Shown: piece by piece, positions 47,901-58,000 of the stretch | Layout of the letters: each line of letters opens with the position of its first letter | Numbering within the stretch: position 1 is the first letter of the stretch | Assembly (NCBI GenBank): GCA_964247055.1 | Contig: OZ176057.1 | Span: forward strand, 2,728,001-2,792,000 | Source: Paragordius varius | Taxonomy: Eukaryota > Nematomorpha | Direction: 5' to 3' | Length of the DNA stretch: 64,000 bases | Translations under genes and position numbers: made by a program | The notes under the pieces: generated by a model | Database searches by the model: none | Told to the model about the DNA's origin: nothing | The model's input: only the letters and a program-made list of their open reading frames with translations

Positions 47901-50900
47901 ATTTTTTTTCTATTCTATACTTTAGTTGATTGAATCGATAAAATATATAAAAAAAAGTTCAGGCCATTAAAATTGACATTTAACAAGAAAATCATATATG
48001 CCAAAATTAATTTAGATCAGAGAAAACTTAATCTTTATTTTGAAAAAGGAGAGGGGGTTAAAATTAATTAATTAAAAAATATGATGTGTTAAATGATGAA
48101 AGTTACAATATAATTAATATCTTTAAGGATAATATTGTCCTGTAAAAGTTAAATATACCATTACAAATTCACCCTTAAACAATTCAAATTTACCCTAAAA
48201 ATAAATGTTTTATTCGGGGTAATATACATTAATAAGAAGTAATTTATGGCATAAATTATTATTTTCAGTATTATTTTCATTTTAAACGAAATTTTTTATT
48301 TTAAAAATATAAAAAAATATAGGTAATTTTTAATCTTAAAAAACACATGGTTTGAATTGTTCGAGGAAGAATTTGAATAAAAAGGACCAAGTGATAGAAG
48401 TCACGTGTACATGTAACACGTGACTTATGCTTAAATAGGCTTACTCAGTATGAATGAGGTGTATTGTATTAAGGCTTAAAGAGAAAAGAAACCATAGCAG
48501 TTCAGGATTGTACAGTATTGTGTCAACATTTTCTTTGTTCTCTTCTAATGTAACATGTGTAAAATGAAAACGATTAAATATAACCCCGTTAAATTTTAAA
48601 TCTAATAATTACTCAAAAATTGTGCAAATTATTGACAAAAAATGTTTTTTACAAAAGAAAATATAAAAAGCGGTAATTCTACGCTAAAAAACCGAATAGC
48701 ATCGCACATAATCAACCATGATCTATTTAAAAAGTGTTTTTAAACAAAGTGACTTACAGAAAAAGGGTTCGCTAGATATACATATAATAAGTTTAATGTT
48801 TAAATGATATAACTTTATTGCATTGAAGTATTAATATAATAAGTAAGAAAAGATACGGTAATCATCATATAATAAACCCTCTCATAATATAAATATTGCC
48901 TATAACCTAATTATCTCATGCTTATCCTTAAAGGCTGCACAAGTTTATTAATGTCTCTACTAAGTTATATTTATCGGTTTGATGGGGGGGGGGAATGCTG
49001 AAAGAATTATATCCATCCCAAACTGATGCTATTAAATATTATTTGCTAAATTTTAAGCATAAAATTAAAATTAACAACTATATTTTTACCATTAACTATT
49101 TAAATTCGCCCTTCAAAATTTAAATTCATCCTTAAACAAGTCAAATCACCCTAAAAGTAAATTATGTGTTTTCGGGCTATTTTAATTGATTTTTAATATA
49201 AAATATATCTTTTGGCTTAGTTTATTATTATTTCATTAATATTTTAATTTAAAACAAAATTTTATTTTTTAAAAATATAAAATCATACCCAATTTTTAAT
49301 CACAAAAAACACATAATTTATTTTAGGGTGAATTAGAATTGTTCAAGGGTGAATTTAAAGCGTAAATGGTTTATATATACTATTTCTTCCAAAGTTTATG
49401 CGATTCGTTATATGTGTATCAAGTGGTGTATTCAAACACACTAAATAGAGTTGAACAGTTCCCTTGCATTTTCGCGCCAATTCCTCGGTCCAATAAAACA
49501 TGATCGATCCTTCTTGATTCTCATCTTTTGAGTTTATATACAGCTGTTTTCGACTTTCATCTTTTCAAATCAATAGATAAAAAAAGAAAAAAATATCAAA
49601 ATTAAAACATCAAAAGTATATTAGTATTTTAAGTTTATCTCTAAAAGTGCCCAAATTTATGGTTTTACAATGTGATATATAAAATTACTTTGATTAGCGA
49701 TTTCTTTAATTCTCAAATAAAAATTTAATATGTTTAACGATATAACTTATAAAAAAATAAGTATATTATTTATGTCAATTTCCTTGCATCATAGATTAGG
49801 TAGTAATGTTTTACAAGGGGGAGCCAAAGTATTGCGAAAAAAAAAGTCCAAAAAATTATAACTTTATATTATAGCATTTAAGTTTAGTATGGTTCTTGTA
49901 AAATTTACCCTATATATATATCAAAATGAAAGATTCATTTGTTAAATAAATGATATTATATTGGACGGAAAAATATTTATGAGAAAAATGAATTATAAAC
50001 AATTTCATACACCATAGTGCGCATAGTTTTATATTAGTGTCATAAAATTAAATTCCAAAATATCTACAAGACCAAAACTACCCTAAATAAATAATGTGTT
50101 AAATGTTATTTGTTTTGAAAGTAAACAACTAAAAAGTACATTAAAATTTCAAATTATTTTGTTCATAATAAAATATTCCATATATATTTAAACGTTAATT
50201 TTGCATACATCTATTGTTTAAGGAAGGTTGACATATATGGTAAATTTGTAATAGTACATTTTTAAATTGTAAATCATTTATAATTGTATTGTTAAAATTA
50301 TTTGTTTATTTAGTATAAAATATATTTATACTTTATATGTTGTTTGCCCATAAATTATTACTACATATATTAGTTTTAAAAAAAGCAAAAAATACAGTTA
50401 TGTTTTTGTTAAAAAAAATACTTTTATTTTAATTCCGTGAGCATATTTAAATATAAGGCTGGAAAATATAGATTTCCTTTAAGTAACAAGATCACTAATC
50501 ATATTTACAATTTTTCTTTATGATAACCTAATTTAACCCAAAAATTTTAGAAAATCACTAAGCATAGAGCACATACCATCATACAATATGGAATCAAACA
50601 GTAAATCCTTTAGAACGGGCAATAATTCAATCAGGAAAATGGCTTGAATTATACGAGAAAACGAGGGGGCCACACTTGATAACGCCTGTATAACAGGGGC
50701 AAAATTGTGTGCGGATTGAAGGTTAGATTCAATTTGTTTGATACCTTGTTTCTGAGAAATTATTAAATGTATAAATTCAAATTTATTGTCTAAACTAAAA
50801 ACTCCCATTCTTAAACATTTTAAGTGGATACCTGGGTTTGTTCGGTTAAAATGTATAGTTTGTAAGATTGTAATATGAACTTTCAAATTACCTGCCCAGT

Positions 50901-53845
50901 TAAAAACTTTAAATTCACATTCTTAAACTTTAAAAGCTCAGTAATTAATTAATTATTTTGTTTTTAAAATATTATGTAAGGTAATATACAGATCATTTCA
51001 AATCCAATTTATACACTTCGAATTCATTCTTAAATATTTGCAGTTTCCCTAGAATATTGGTTTTATGATTTGTTAGTGTGATATTATGTAATGTAATATA
51101 CACTAATGTAATGTAAAATTAATTGGTTTGCATTTCTCCAAATTTATCTTTAAAACACTTTAAATTTTACCAGCAAAACTAGATATAAACTTGGGAAAGT
51201 AAAAATTTAACATATTAACATTTAAACATTTCCCGTTGAATTTGTGTTTCATTTCAAGAAACAAGCTTAAGTATTTTTTGCAATCCTTTCTGTTTTACAA
51301 TATAAATAAAAATGTAAATTAATAGTATCAATCAAAAATATAGCTAATTATTAAAGGTGATTTCCACAAAAATTTGGCATATAATTTAGTTCAAAAATCC
51401 TATTATGTGTGTACCAAAAAAGCTGAAGCCAAATTATATTCCAAATATCGGAGACATTTTTCATGAGCGCTCATATTGGCGCATTGGAGTAAAAACTCAT
51501 TTTCCATGATTTCTTCGGTCACGTGGTCTGGCATCACGTGCTCTGAATCAAAATTATTATTATGGTTTATGTTAATTATGGGTTGTTGTTGACCGTTAAA
51601 ATTAAATATTTCACACAGGCGTAAAGGTTTACATGTTTTACCCAAATATGATATAGGATCACCTTTAAACAAAACATAAAAAATGCTTTAAAAAATTATT
51701 TAAAAGAAACGTTAAAAACTACTATTGAGACGCCATTAAAATGCATCATGCAAATAATTCATACCCCGAAGAAATGTAATGAATTTTTCAATTTTTTCCA
51801 TCAAATGTGAAGCATTTAGGGCCGAGAGAGTATTTACATTCATATTTATGATACGGCGGATTTCAATTTTATACTTTTTGACCTGGAGATGTAGAAATAT
51901 AATTATATTAGCAAAATAAAATTAAATGATAGTTTATTTGTAGTTAATTCAAAAATTTAATCATTCTACTTAGAACTGTTTTATATAATCTTCTTGAAGA
52001 TTTAAACAGTTTACGTATTAAAAGGGGGAAGTTTTAGTATAAATTATATCCATTAATTTTAAATAAAAAACTTATATATACATAATGGTAATGAACGGAT
52101 TGGTTATGTTTTGTAATAACATTTGTTAAAATCCGTAATATAATGATAAAGGATAATTAATTAAATGAAATTATAAATAGAAATTATAAACGATATGTGA
52201 AACCCTTCGTCAATAGTAATCGCAGACTAGTTTCGTGCTTGTTAGCACTCATCAGTACGACACAACTATTTGACTTGGGGTTTTCACATATCGATTTCGT
52301 ATATATATCCAACTTTGCAATTTTGGTATAAATGCAGTTGGTTATACGAATTTAAATTAAATTTAATATAATTTATGAAAATTAAACTGAAAATTTGAAA
52401 ATAAACTGAAAATTAATTCTAGAGGTGAGCCTAGATTTAGAGTATAGCTACTTAGGGATTTCATAGAAATCAATTTAATAACTAAGAAGCACTCTATTAT
52501 GATAAGAAACATAAGATAAAGATGATATTGTAATGGTAATGAACGGATTGGTTATGTTTTGTAATAACATTTGTTAAAATCCGTAATATAATGATAAAGG
52601 ATAATTAATTAAATGAAATTATAAATAGAAATTATAAACGATATGTGCATTGTGAAAAAAGATTTATGCCACATGCGCCATACCAAATTGTAACGGTTTC
52701 TTTTAAGACACTTTTTTTGTCCATTAGATCAATTTTAATAAAAAATGATTAAAAGTCACATATTTAGTTCAATTTATTTTATTTTAAATTATTTTAAGTT
52801 TATTTTTTTACATAACTTCATGGGTGGATATTTAAGATTATAAATTTATTTTTTTATGTTATTTACGACGTATATAAGATTTGTATTTTACAAACTTTCC
52901 TCGTTACCCACATAATTAAATTAATTTTACCATTGTGATCAAAAAATAATATGTTCAAGTGTAATAACTTATTTTTAAAATAAAAACTTCCGATATAAGT
53001 GGACCCTAAAATAATATACGGGAAACCTCTTCTCGGTCACACATTTCAACAGGATCTACGATATGTTCTTTAATAACTCTGAGATAACACATAAGCCGAA
53101 TCATCTCATTTGTAACGGTTTTATAATAAAATGCATATGGAGGGCAGGAACTATTCTCTATTGAATTTTTATGAATGGTCATTTCCTCAAAATCATTGGT
53201 TTCGTCTGCTACATGGTTAATGTGATCGTCTGCTATGCCTTTCTTAATTTCCCCAGACTCGACTTCCAAAAAGTTTTTTGATAAACCAGTGGTGCTGATT
53301 GCAATTGAATATTTTTCTGGAACATTTGCAAGTGGTGTGAAAGAAAAATTGGGAAGTTTCTCGGGGATTGATTCCGTCGTATACGATGGTAAATCGGCAA
53401 TAGGAATAGGTGGAGCAATATCTTGTATATCAAGCGTTGATCTGGGATAGATTATAGAGGTATTGGTGTGGGTTGCAATATTTTCGGTCAGAATAGGGGA
53501 TTTAACCGTGATTTGGCTTTCATTTACTAACTGAGTTACAAGATCATGATTTGTATCATCACAATGAGACTTTTGTGTATAATATTGACTAACTGGAATA
53601 ATAATTTTATCTAATATATCAAGATTGTTTATCGACGAAATATTGTCTGGAGGTTCAATTTTTATTGTGTAGTCTATATCGAGAGGAAAATCAATAGGAT
53701 GATTTTCTTTTAATATATATGTAGCTTCATCATTTAAACGGGATTTCCAAAATTCTTTGTATAATTTTGCTTTCTCTTCACGCGTAGTACGCCTTATTCG
53801 GGCAAACTCTTCCCTTAGTTTAATTTTGTACGATTCAAAAGTCAT
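41964..53845 (-). CDS. GLE1, mRNA export factor, complete, 7 exons
   Basis: Nuclear-pore mRNA export mediator that, with inositol hexakisphosphate, activates the DEAD-box helicase DDX19/Dbp5. Exons: 53845-53027, 51882-51765, 51662-51415, 50751-50538, 49524-49440, 47779-47604, 42202-41964; total 1899 nt, 632 residues (human 698). Phases agree throughout. Similarity to human GLE1 in order: SALNASHLMEKIEKFITFLR against [34 protein letters not shown] against FVQYKLAEKFVKQG; GTVQLYLVLIS against GMIRLYAAIIQ; LNWKQLIDQIY against VQFWKMLILIK; and the C-terminal NPPEGYLGNTFWANL against VPKGFLTSSFWRS. The 273-residue N-terminal exon is divergent. Start: ATG 53843-53845, with an in-frame stop upstream. 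The exon 5 acceptor is weak (49525/49526; an alternative 12 nt on is in phase). Introns hold a hammerhead element, MITEs and a full-length LINE. It is probably essential. Confidence 0.88.
42421..45840 (-). mobile_element. Full-length intact LINE (RTE/CR1-like) in GLE1 intron 6
   Basis: A 3420-bp insertion flanked by a perfect 15-bp target duplication, AATTAATAATAATAT (42406-42420 and 45841-45855). On the minus strand: a 5' region of about 210 bp, one 1061-residue ORF, a stop almost at the end, and a short (ATGG)n tail, the 3' design seen in RTE-type LINEs. The perfect duplication and open frame indicate a recent insertion. It has the same orientation as GLE1. Confidence 0.92.
42442..45627 (-). 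CDS. LINE endonuclease-reverse transcriptase, 1061 residues, open
   Basis: Encodes the retrotransposition enzyme. The N-terminal 80 residues are Asn-rich. The exonuclease/endonuclease/phosphatase fold spans about 84-320, with WN 89-90, QET 116-118, GGDLNAH 219-225, TIDYIL 285-290 and a final His near 311. The reverse transcriptase spans about 530-800, with FVDLEKAYDSVPR, GLHQGSVLSPLLF and the catalytic YADD at 757-760. A PHD-like C4HC3 zinc knuckle follows (Cys 810, 813, 824, 827, His 832, Cys 835, 850, 853), then the YLGDYIASDG and YATETWALT thumb blocks and RLRYYGHIQRMN. No stop or frameshift is visible. The zinc knuckle between palm and thumb is shared with LINEs of cnidarians and other invertebrates. 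The clade (RTE or CR1) was judged by eye. Confidence 0.9.
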   Translation of the reverse strand: MKKRLTKMIDDNKTSISKRNFNFNINDNIYYDNASIPINTNYINNRNKNNSKTIINKPGTNEQPKIKIRYNNLNKNFKSISEPFKIGSWNVGTMVNKQWLVIDTVRNLDLNICCLQETRYKNAGIKHFDGYSLLYQGGNKGQSGVAIMMKETHRQNLITVTRHSDRIIQARMIYNKLILNVISVYAPQKGLPDKCKLDFWDQLYQICSNIPETDCIMIGGDLNAHVGSSEGFSGIHGGYNFDNRDKEGENVLEFCAAQRLQLANTLFTKSKNKLITYTSGNNNTTIDYILTSQHIRKYLVNTTTYNSETQHKVLTSIFKFNSRPFNHRTKPKLNIHKFKKPDIMNNFKKSLNLNIDNLDVEDSWQSLRSNTIENVEKWCGRRKSKAQKKWWWDDAIKPLLKEKARLYKKWKKSKTENDKSEYYKYNKKVQKEINKLMNEKAKDTADKLEKEIQNNKIFKHMKLYNNNKKDIPTIKCIKDNNNNLQIQPELIKSIWQKYMEQNLNNPLTPIINSDRDPCCGPLNTFTIQEIEIALDQMKSNKASGPSELCFDIIKLIPNITMLLTNLFNKIIVEMKIPKDWEKSIIFPIFKNKGDILTCSSYRPLKLLEHGLKIFEMCLKNRIVQLISINPMQFAFSAGKSTIDPIFLLRQLQDKYRAKGRKLFHLFVDLEKAYDSVPRALIIESLRYNNVDEYTIKLIMLIYTNSISCVLTPVGNSEYFSINTGLHQGSVLSPLLFIAIIDYITKDMREGLPYEILYADDLIITAEDISILENKYLIWSKQLHKYGLKINTNKTKILITGDEHKTIKFPCPVCTTEVKLNSLCCTKCRNWVHKKCSNIKGKLINNNNFICTPCASSIPLPIPNSRTLNFNGDKLEVVTSFPYLGDYIASDGSLRDAISHRIRQGWAKFNQLKYILTNKNIKSNHKIKIYKMGIRPAMTYATETWALTATDLNRLTRAENHMLKICNNNFDNTIEEDEPIALFIQRNRLRYYGHIQRMNSDNWVQKIQHLNIPGPNRKGRPKLTWSKQLTQDLSHFNIEHEQVFDRTLFRKLVHGNPRYPGT
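45905..46974. mobile_element. Long hAT-type non-autonomous element, family E copy 4
   Basis: Ends CAGAGGTGTCCAACACGCGG and TGTGTTGGACACCGCT, with GCGGCCCGCG near the left end. It holds an eroded LINE fragment (46180-46790). In GLE1 intron 6, just beyond the 5' end of the intact LINE. Confidence 0.6.
46180..46790 (-). mobile_element. Eroded LINE fragment, relative of the intact LINE
   Basis: The minus strand shows broken frames of the thumb region. The text parallels 42540-43200 of the intact LINE (for instance the stretches for CDSCLQHS, PYLGDKI and the ATETMALT-like block). Many indels and stops. It lies within family E copy 4. Confidence 0.5.
47217..47480. mobile_element. MITE family A copy 5
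   Basis: Ends TATACCATTTAAAATTCAA and GAATTGTAAATGATT. In GLE1 intron 6, about 120 bp after the exon 6 donor (47604). Confidence 0.7.
48153..48384. mobile_element. MITE family A copy 6 (right end damaged)
   Basis: The left end ATACCATTACAAATTCACCC is intact. The right side fades after GTTCGAGGAAGAATTTGAAT. In GLE1 intron 5. Confidence 0.65.
49084..49372. mobile_element. MITE family A copy 7
   Basis: Left end TTACCATTAACTATTTAAAT, right end AAAGCGTAAATGGTT. It ends about 67 bp from the donor of GLE1 exon 5 (49440). Confidence 0.7.
52083..52647 (-). mobile_element. Retrozyme/PLE-like element: 448-bp repeat unit with hammerhead
   Basis: The 117-bp sequences 52083-52199 and 52531-52647 appear identical (begin TAATGGTAATGAACGG, end AAACGATATGTG), which gives a tandem period of 448 bp with 1.26 units present. 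A hammerhead lies 10 bp inside the left repeat (52209-52274). No ORF. Direct repeats with a hammerhead and no coding region are the layout of retrozymes and of Penelope-like terminal repeats. In GLE1 intron 1; the ribozyme is on GLE1's transcribed strand. The identity of the repeats suggests youth. Confidence 0.75.
52209..52274 (-). ncRNA. Type I hammerhead self-cleaving ribozyme, copy 2
   Basis: Same architecture as copy 1. The core CTGATGA, stem II GTGCT/AGCAC (loop AACA), GAAA, minimal stem III and cleavage triplet GTC are all present. Stem I is TCGTA with TGCGA, so one pair is a G-U wobble. The outer stem is GTCAAATAG with CTATTGAC. Predicted cleavage lies between 52225 and 52224 on the minus strand. 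If active, it would cut GLE1 pre-mRNA inside intron 1. Confidence 0.87.
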
Positions 53846-55099
53846 GCGGAACTTTTTCGATTATGCGAGACATATGATATATTTTTTATTTTAAAACTCC
53901 ATCGTTATTTTTTGTATTATATTTTGGTTTTTTACACCGAGCCTTTGAATAAATTAGTTAAATATTGTTTGGAATATATAATGTATGAACTTTAGTATTG
54001 AAAAACCTATATTACTTTTTAATTTCTAAACCCGAATTCTGTTACCTCCCAAAAATAATTAAAATTAACAGCGGTTTTTATCAATTATTATAAAAAAATA
54101 TGATAAATTGTAGTTTGTAACTTCTTCAATAATTATTAACATTTATTAACCATAATAAACATCTTTAACACTTCGATTCAAATTGGGGTATCCAAATACC
54201 CCAGACTAAATTTGATTCAAGGTTTTTAAAAAACTACTGAATGAAACGGTCCCAGTTTAAATTTATGCTTCTACCCTAATAAAAATTATATATATATGCC
54301 AAAATATCCAATTAAAATTTTGTTTTGAAAAAAAAGTTCCATGTCAAACTGCTTCGCCGCCATTTCTATTTTACAAAAGTTTTGCAAAATATCGCCTTCA
54401 TTTAATTTGAAGGTAAAATTAAGGCTAATTTTTTATTTAAATTACATTTAACATTGATAGAAATGGAAAAAGCGGTTTATTTGGTATTATTTTTCAATTT
54501 TACCAGTGCACACATTTCACGGTGACCAATTTTTACCTTTCGATTTTATCTGAAAATAAGTAATATCAAGTATTTTTGAATAAATTTTTTTATATATTTC
54601 GGTTTATTAATGTTATATAAGTGCAAAATTTTGCCATGGTTTCGATTCCTTCCATATTTTTTGAAGAATTTAATTTTAAACAGGCCTGGGGTATTTAACT
54701 ACCCCAATTTGAATCGAAGGACTAAAATGAATTTGTTGTATCCAAGTGTTAAAATAAAATGCGGAATTTATCAAAAATTGGGCATAATTTTTTTAAACAC
54801 TAAAAGTTAAAGACAGATATTTTGAATTTTAATTTAATTTTTTAAGTAACGAAATTTTAAATGGTTTGGCGCAAACTCACGCCAAAAGATTAGGAAGTAA
54901 TAAGTGGAACCTATGTAATTTTACTATATTACTTTCTTTCAAATCCTTTCCTATTTTTCGTAAATATGAATGCTAATTAATGCTGTGAATAACCGAATTT
55001 TAAATAGGTTTGTTTCCCTTAGATTTTCAATTTTCCAATAACGTTTAAATTATAATATTATCATCTGTAAAATAATTTTCACATAGGATAATCCATAAC
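53846..55099. promoter_or_regulatory. Divergent intergenic region between GLE1 and PSMA4
   Basis: This 1.25-kb gap separates two head-to-head genes. MITE B copy 4 fills 54171-54724, leaving about 330 bp before GLE1 and about 375 bp before PSMA4. Any promoter must lie in these two short parts. No clear TATA box was distinguished. Confidence 0.5.
54171..54724 (-). mobile_element. MITE family B copy 4
   Basis: Begins CTTCGATTCAAATTGGGG and ends GGGGTATTTAACTACCCC, then AATTTGAATCGAAG. Nearly the same sequence as copy 3 at 14994. It sits between the GLE1 and PSMA4 start codons. Confidence 0.8.
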
Positions 55100-58000
55100 A
55101 TGGTAAAATTAAATTTTATTTTTTAGTCTCGTCGATATGATACTCGAACTACAATCTTTTCTCCCGAAGGTTTCTTAATTTTTACATTTCTTTAAATTAT
55201 AGGTCGTCTTTATCAAGTTGAATATGCCATGGAAGCGATTAGTCAAGCGGGTATTTGTCTTGGAATTTTAACGAATGATGGTATTTTGCTTGCGGCCGAG
55301 CAACGAAATATAAATAAACTTTTGGATGAAAGCCATTTTTCGGAAAAAATTTTCCTAATTGATGAGTAAAGAAATATATAATTTATAAAACATCTATTTA
55401 TAATAGTATTAATTCAAATTGAGAATGCGCGGATATTTAATGTCAAAACTTTTCCTATGTAATAAAATGTAACAACATCTTGAATTTTATTTAATAAACG
55501 TGTCATAAGTTGCTTAAATAAAAATTATAAATTTAAAATATGTCAACTGTTTAATTTAAGTTTTTAATCAGTTAATTTTGTTTTTAATTTAAAAAATTAG
55601 ATATAATCTTATAGGTTATATTAATTTTTAACCAATTTTACAAAATTATTGTATTTTGGTTATGTTTTAATTTTTTTAAAAAAAATCATTAAAAAATTTA
55701 TTTTTAAAAAATATTTTTATAGAGATATTGTTTGTTCAGTCGCTGGAATTACCTCGGATGCCAATGTTCTGATTGATGAATTGCGGTTAATTGCTCAAAG
55801 GTATATATAAATTTTAACACTTTTTTTTATTTTTTCGTAAAGGAATATATAAATTTTCTTTTATTAATTGTATATGGATTTTTAACTTTGAGAATTAAAA
55901 TTGGTAATAATTACAAATCAGAACGCAAAGTGAGTTAATGTTTTTTAAATAAAATTCTGACACCTTATATTTTAAACTTTATGATTTATTTTAATATTTT
56001 TTAAGTTGTATAACATTAAGATTAAGTGTGTTATCTTGTTCGATTTCTATAACTTATTTCTTAAGCCAAAACGGTAAGATATAATTAAAACATGTTAATT
56101 TGGTTGTTTTCTAACAAAGTATATTAGTTTTTTATTTTTTTAATCTCTCTTTATTATATTCAACCGATAAACCAAAAACTTTATATGAATAATTTTTTAT
56201 TAAACTTTTTTTAAATTATTATGTTTTTTTCTCGTTAAAATTTTGATTTTTACTTCATTAATAATATCGGAACTGGACACATTAACGGTTACATACCTTA
56301 TATTTTAGTTGACAATTTAGTTTAAGTTTTGTTTAAGTTTAAATTTGTTTTAAAAACTGTAACTTAATTTTTAACTTTATTTACAATATTAAAAAAATTC
56401 CCGCTTTATTTTAAAAAATATTTCAATATGATATATAAAATATTGGAATAACCGGACACAAAAGCTTTTCCCAATTTATCCATAAAACAAAAATTTTTTG
56501 ATTTGAAAAATTATTTACTTTTTTCAAATAAAACTTTCTTTTTTTTTATATTAAACTTTATTTTTGACCTATCTATGTTAGATATCGTTTACAATGGGGT
56601 GGTCCCATGCCCTGTGAGCAGTTGGTCCGATGGTTGTGTGATATTAAACAGGCTTACACGCAATACGGAGGTACATTGGCAATTATTGTTCTTTTAGGAG
56701 GAAAAAAAATATATTTGAGTTAAAAAATTTTTAATAAAAGATGTCATTTTAAATTGTATAAATAAAGAATATATATAACTTTTATACTTTTTGAATAACT
56801 AACTTTTATAATAGACTTGTAGCGAGTTTACATATTTTGTAACAATGCGTAAAATATGATAAGAATAAGTACCAAAAATATATAAATCAGCTGATCATAA
56901 GTAATATAATTTTTTGTAAAAATGGATTAATTTTTTGACGGGCACCTAAAGTATATTTTATATACGTTAGTTTTAAGCAAAATATAATATTAATATAAGC
57001 TTTATATTTACTTAAATCAATCAATCTTTTAATTAAACTTAGTGTGATGATCATTTTAATACATGTCTTAAGCAAAACTATATCTTTTATTTAACCTGCG
57101 CTTGTTTTAGCTATAGATTTTGTATTGAAAATAGGCTATATTTTAATAAAGTTAAAATTTCTAAACCTCTAAAACAGGGCTGTCCAACACAGATGTTTCG
57201 CCTGTTACACTTTGATAATTTTTAGTTTTTTATCATTATATTGAGCTCAAATTTGGATGATATATCTTTTAAATTATAGTAAATGTTTGATTTAAATCCA
57301 ATTTTTAATTTTTTAACATTTTTAAGAGGACTTTTGCTCACAGAACAAAGCGTGTTGGACGCCCTTGCTCTAAAAAATACATCCCGATTTTTTTAACAGT
57401 TTAAAGAGTAAAATATTGGCTAACTGCAAGAGAAAATGAAAATTATTTTTTTTCCGTAATACCAAAGTAAAGCCAAAAATATCTCTTTATTGTAAAAGTT
57501 AACTCATATTTTAAAATAACAAGTAAGAAACTATTGTATATATTTGATTAATACGGTATTTGTTAATGTATAAGTAGATACAACACATTCAACAAGGGTC
57601 ATATATGAATTTACTACATCTTTTTTTAACCATGTGCTAATCTTTTTTTTCATTTGGATATTCTCATTAGTTTTTTCATATTAATCATTTATTAATATTA
57701 ATGTATATATATATACCATTTACAGTTCAAATTCTCCCTTGTTTTCGAACTAATCCAACTCATTATTAATATGAAATATATCTTTATGGCATAGTTTATT
57801 ATTCTTTCAGTATTATTTTAATTTAAAACAAAGTTTTTTTAAAAAAATATAATATAGGTAATTTTTAATCTTAAAAAACATATATTTCAATCGAAGGTGA
57901 ATTTGAATTGTTCAAGGGTGAATTTGAATTGTTCGAGGGTGAATTTGAATTGTTCGAGGGTGAATTTGAATTGTAAATGGTATATATATATAAATAAATA

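Noticed and set aside
52083-52647. The 117-bp direct repeats could be taken for LTRs of a small LTR element
   Set aside because: No TG...CA ends, primer-binding site or polypurine tract were seen, and a hammerhead lies beside the repeat. Retrozyme/PLE architecture fits better.
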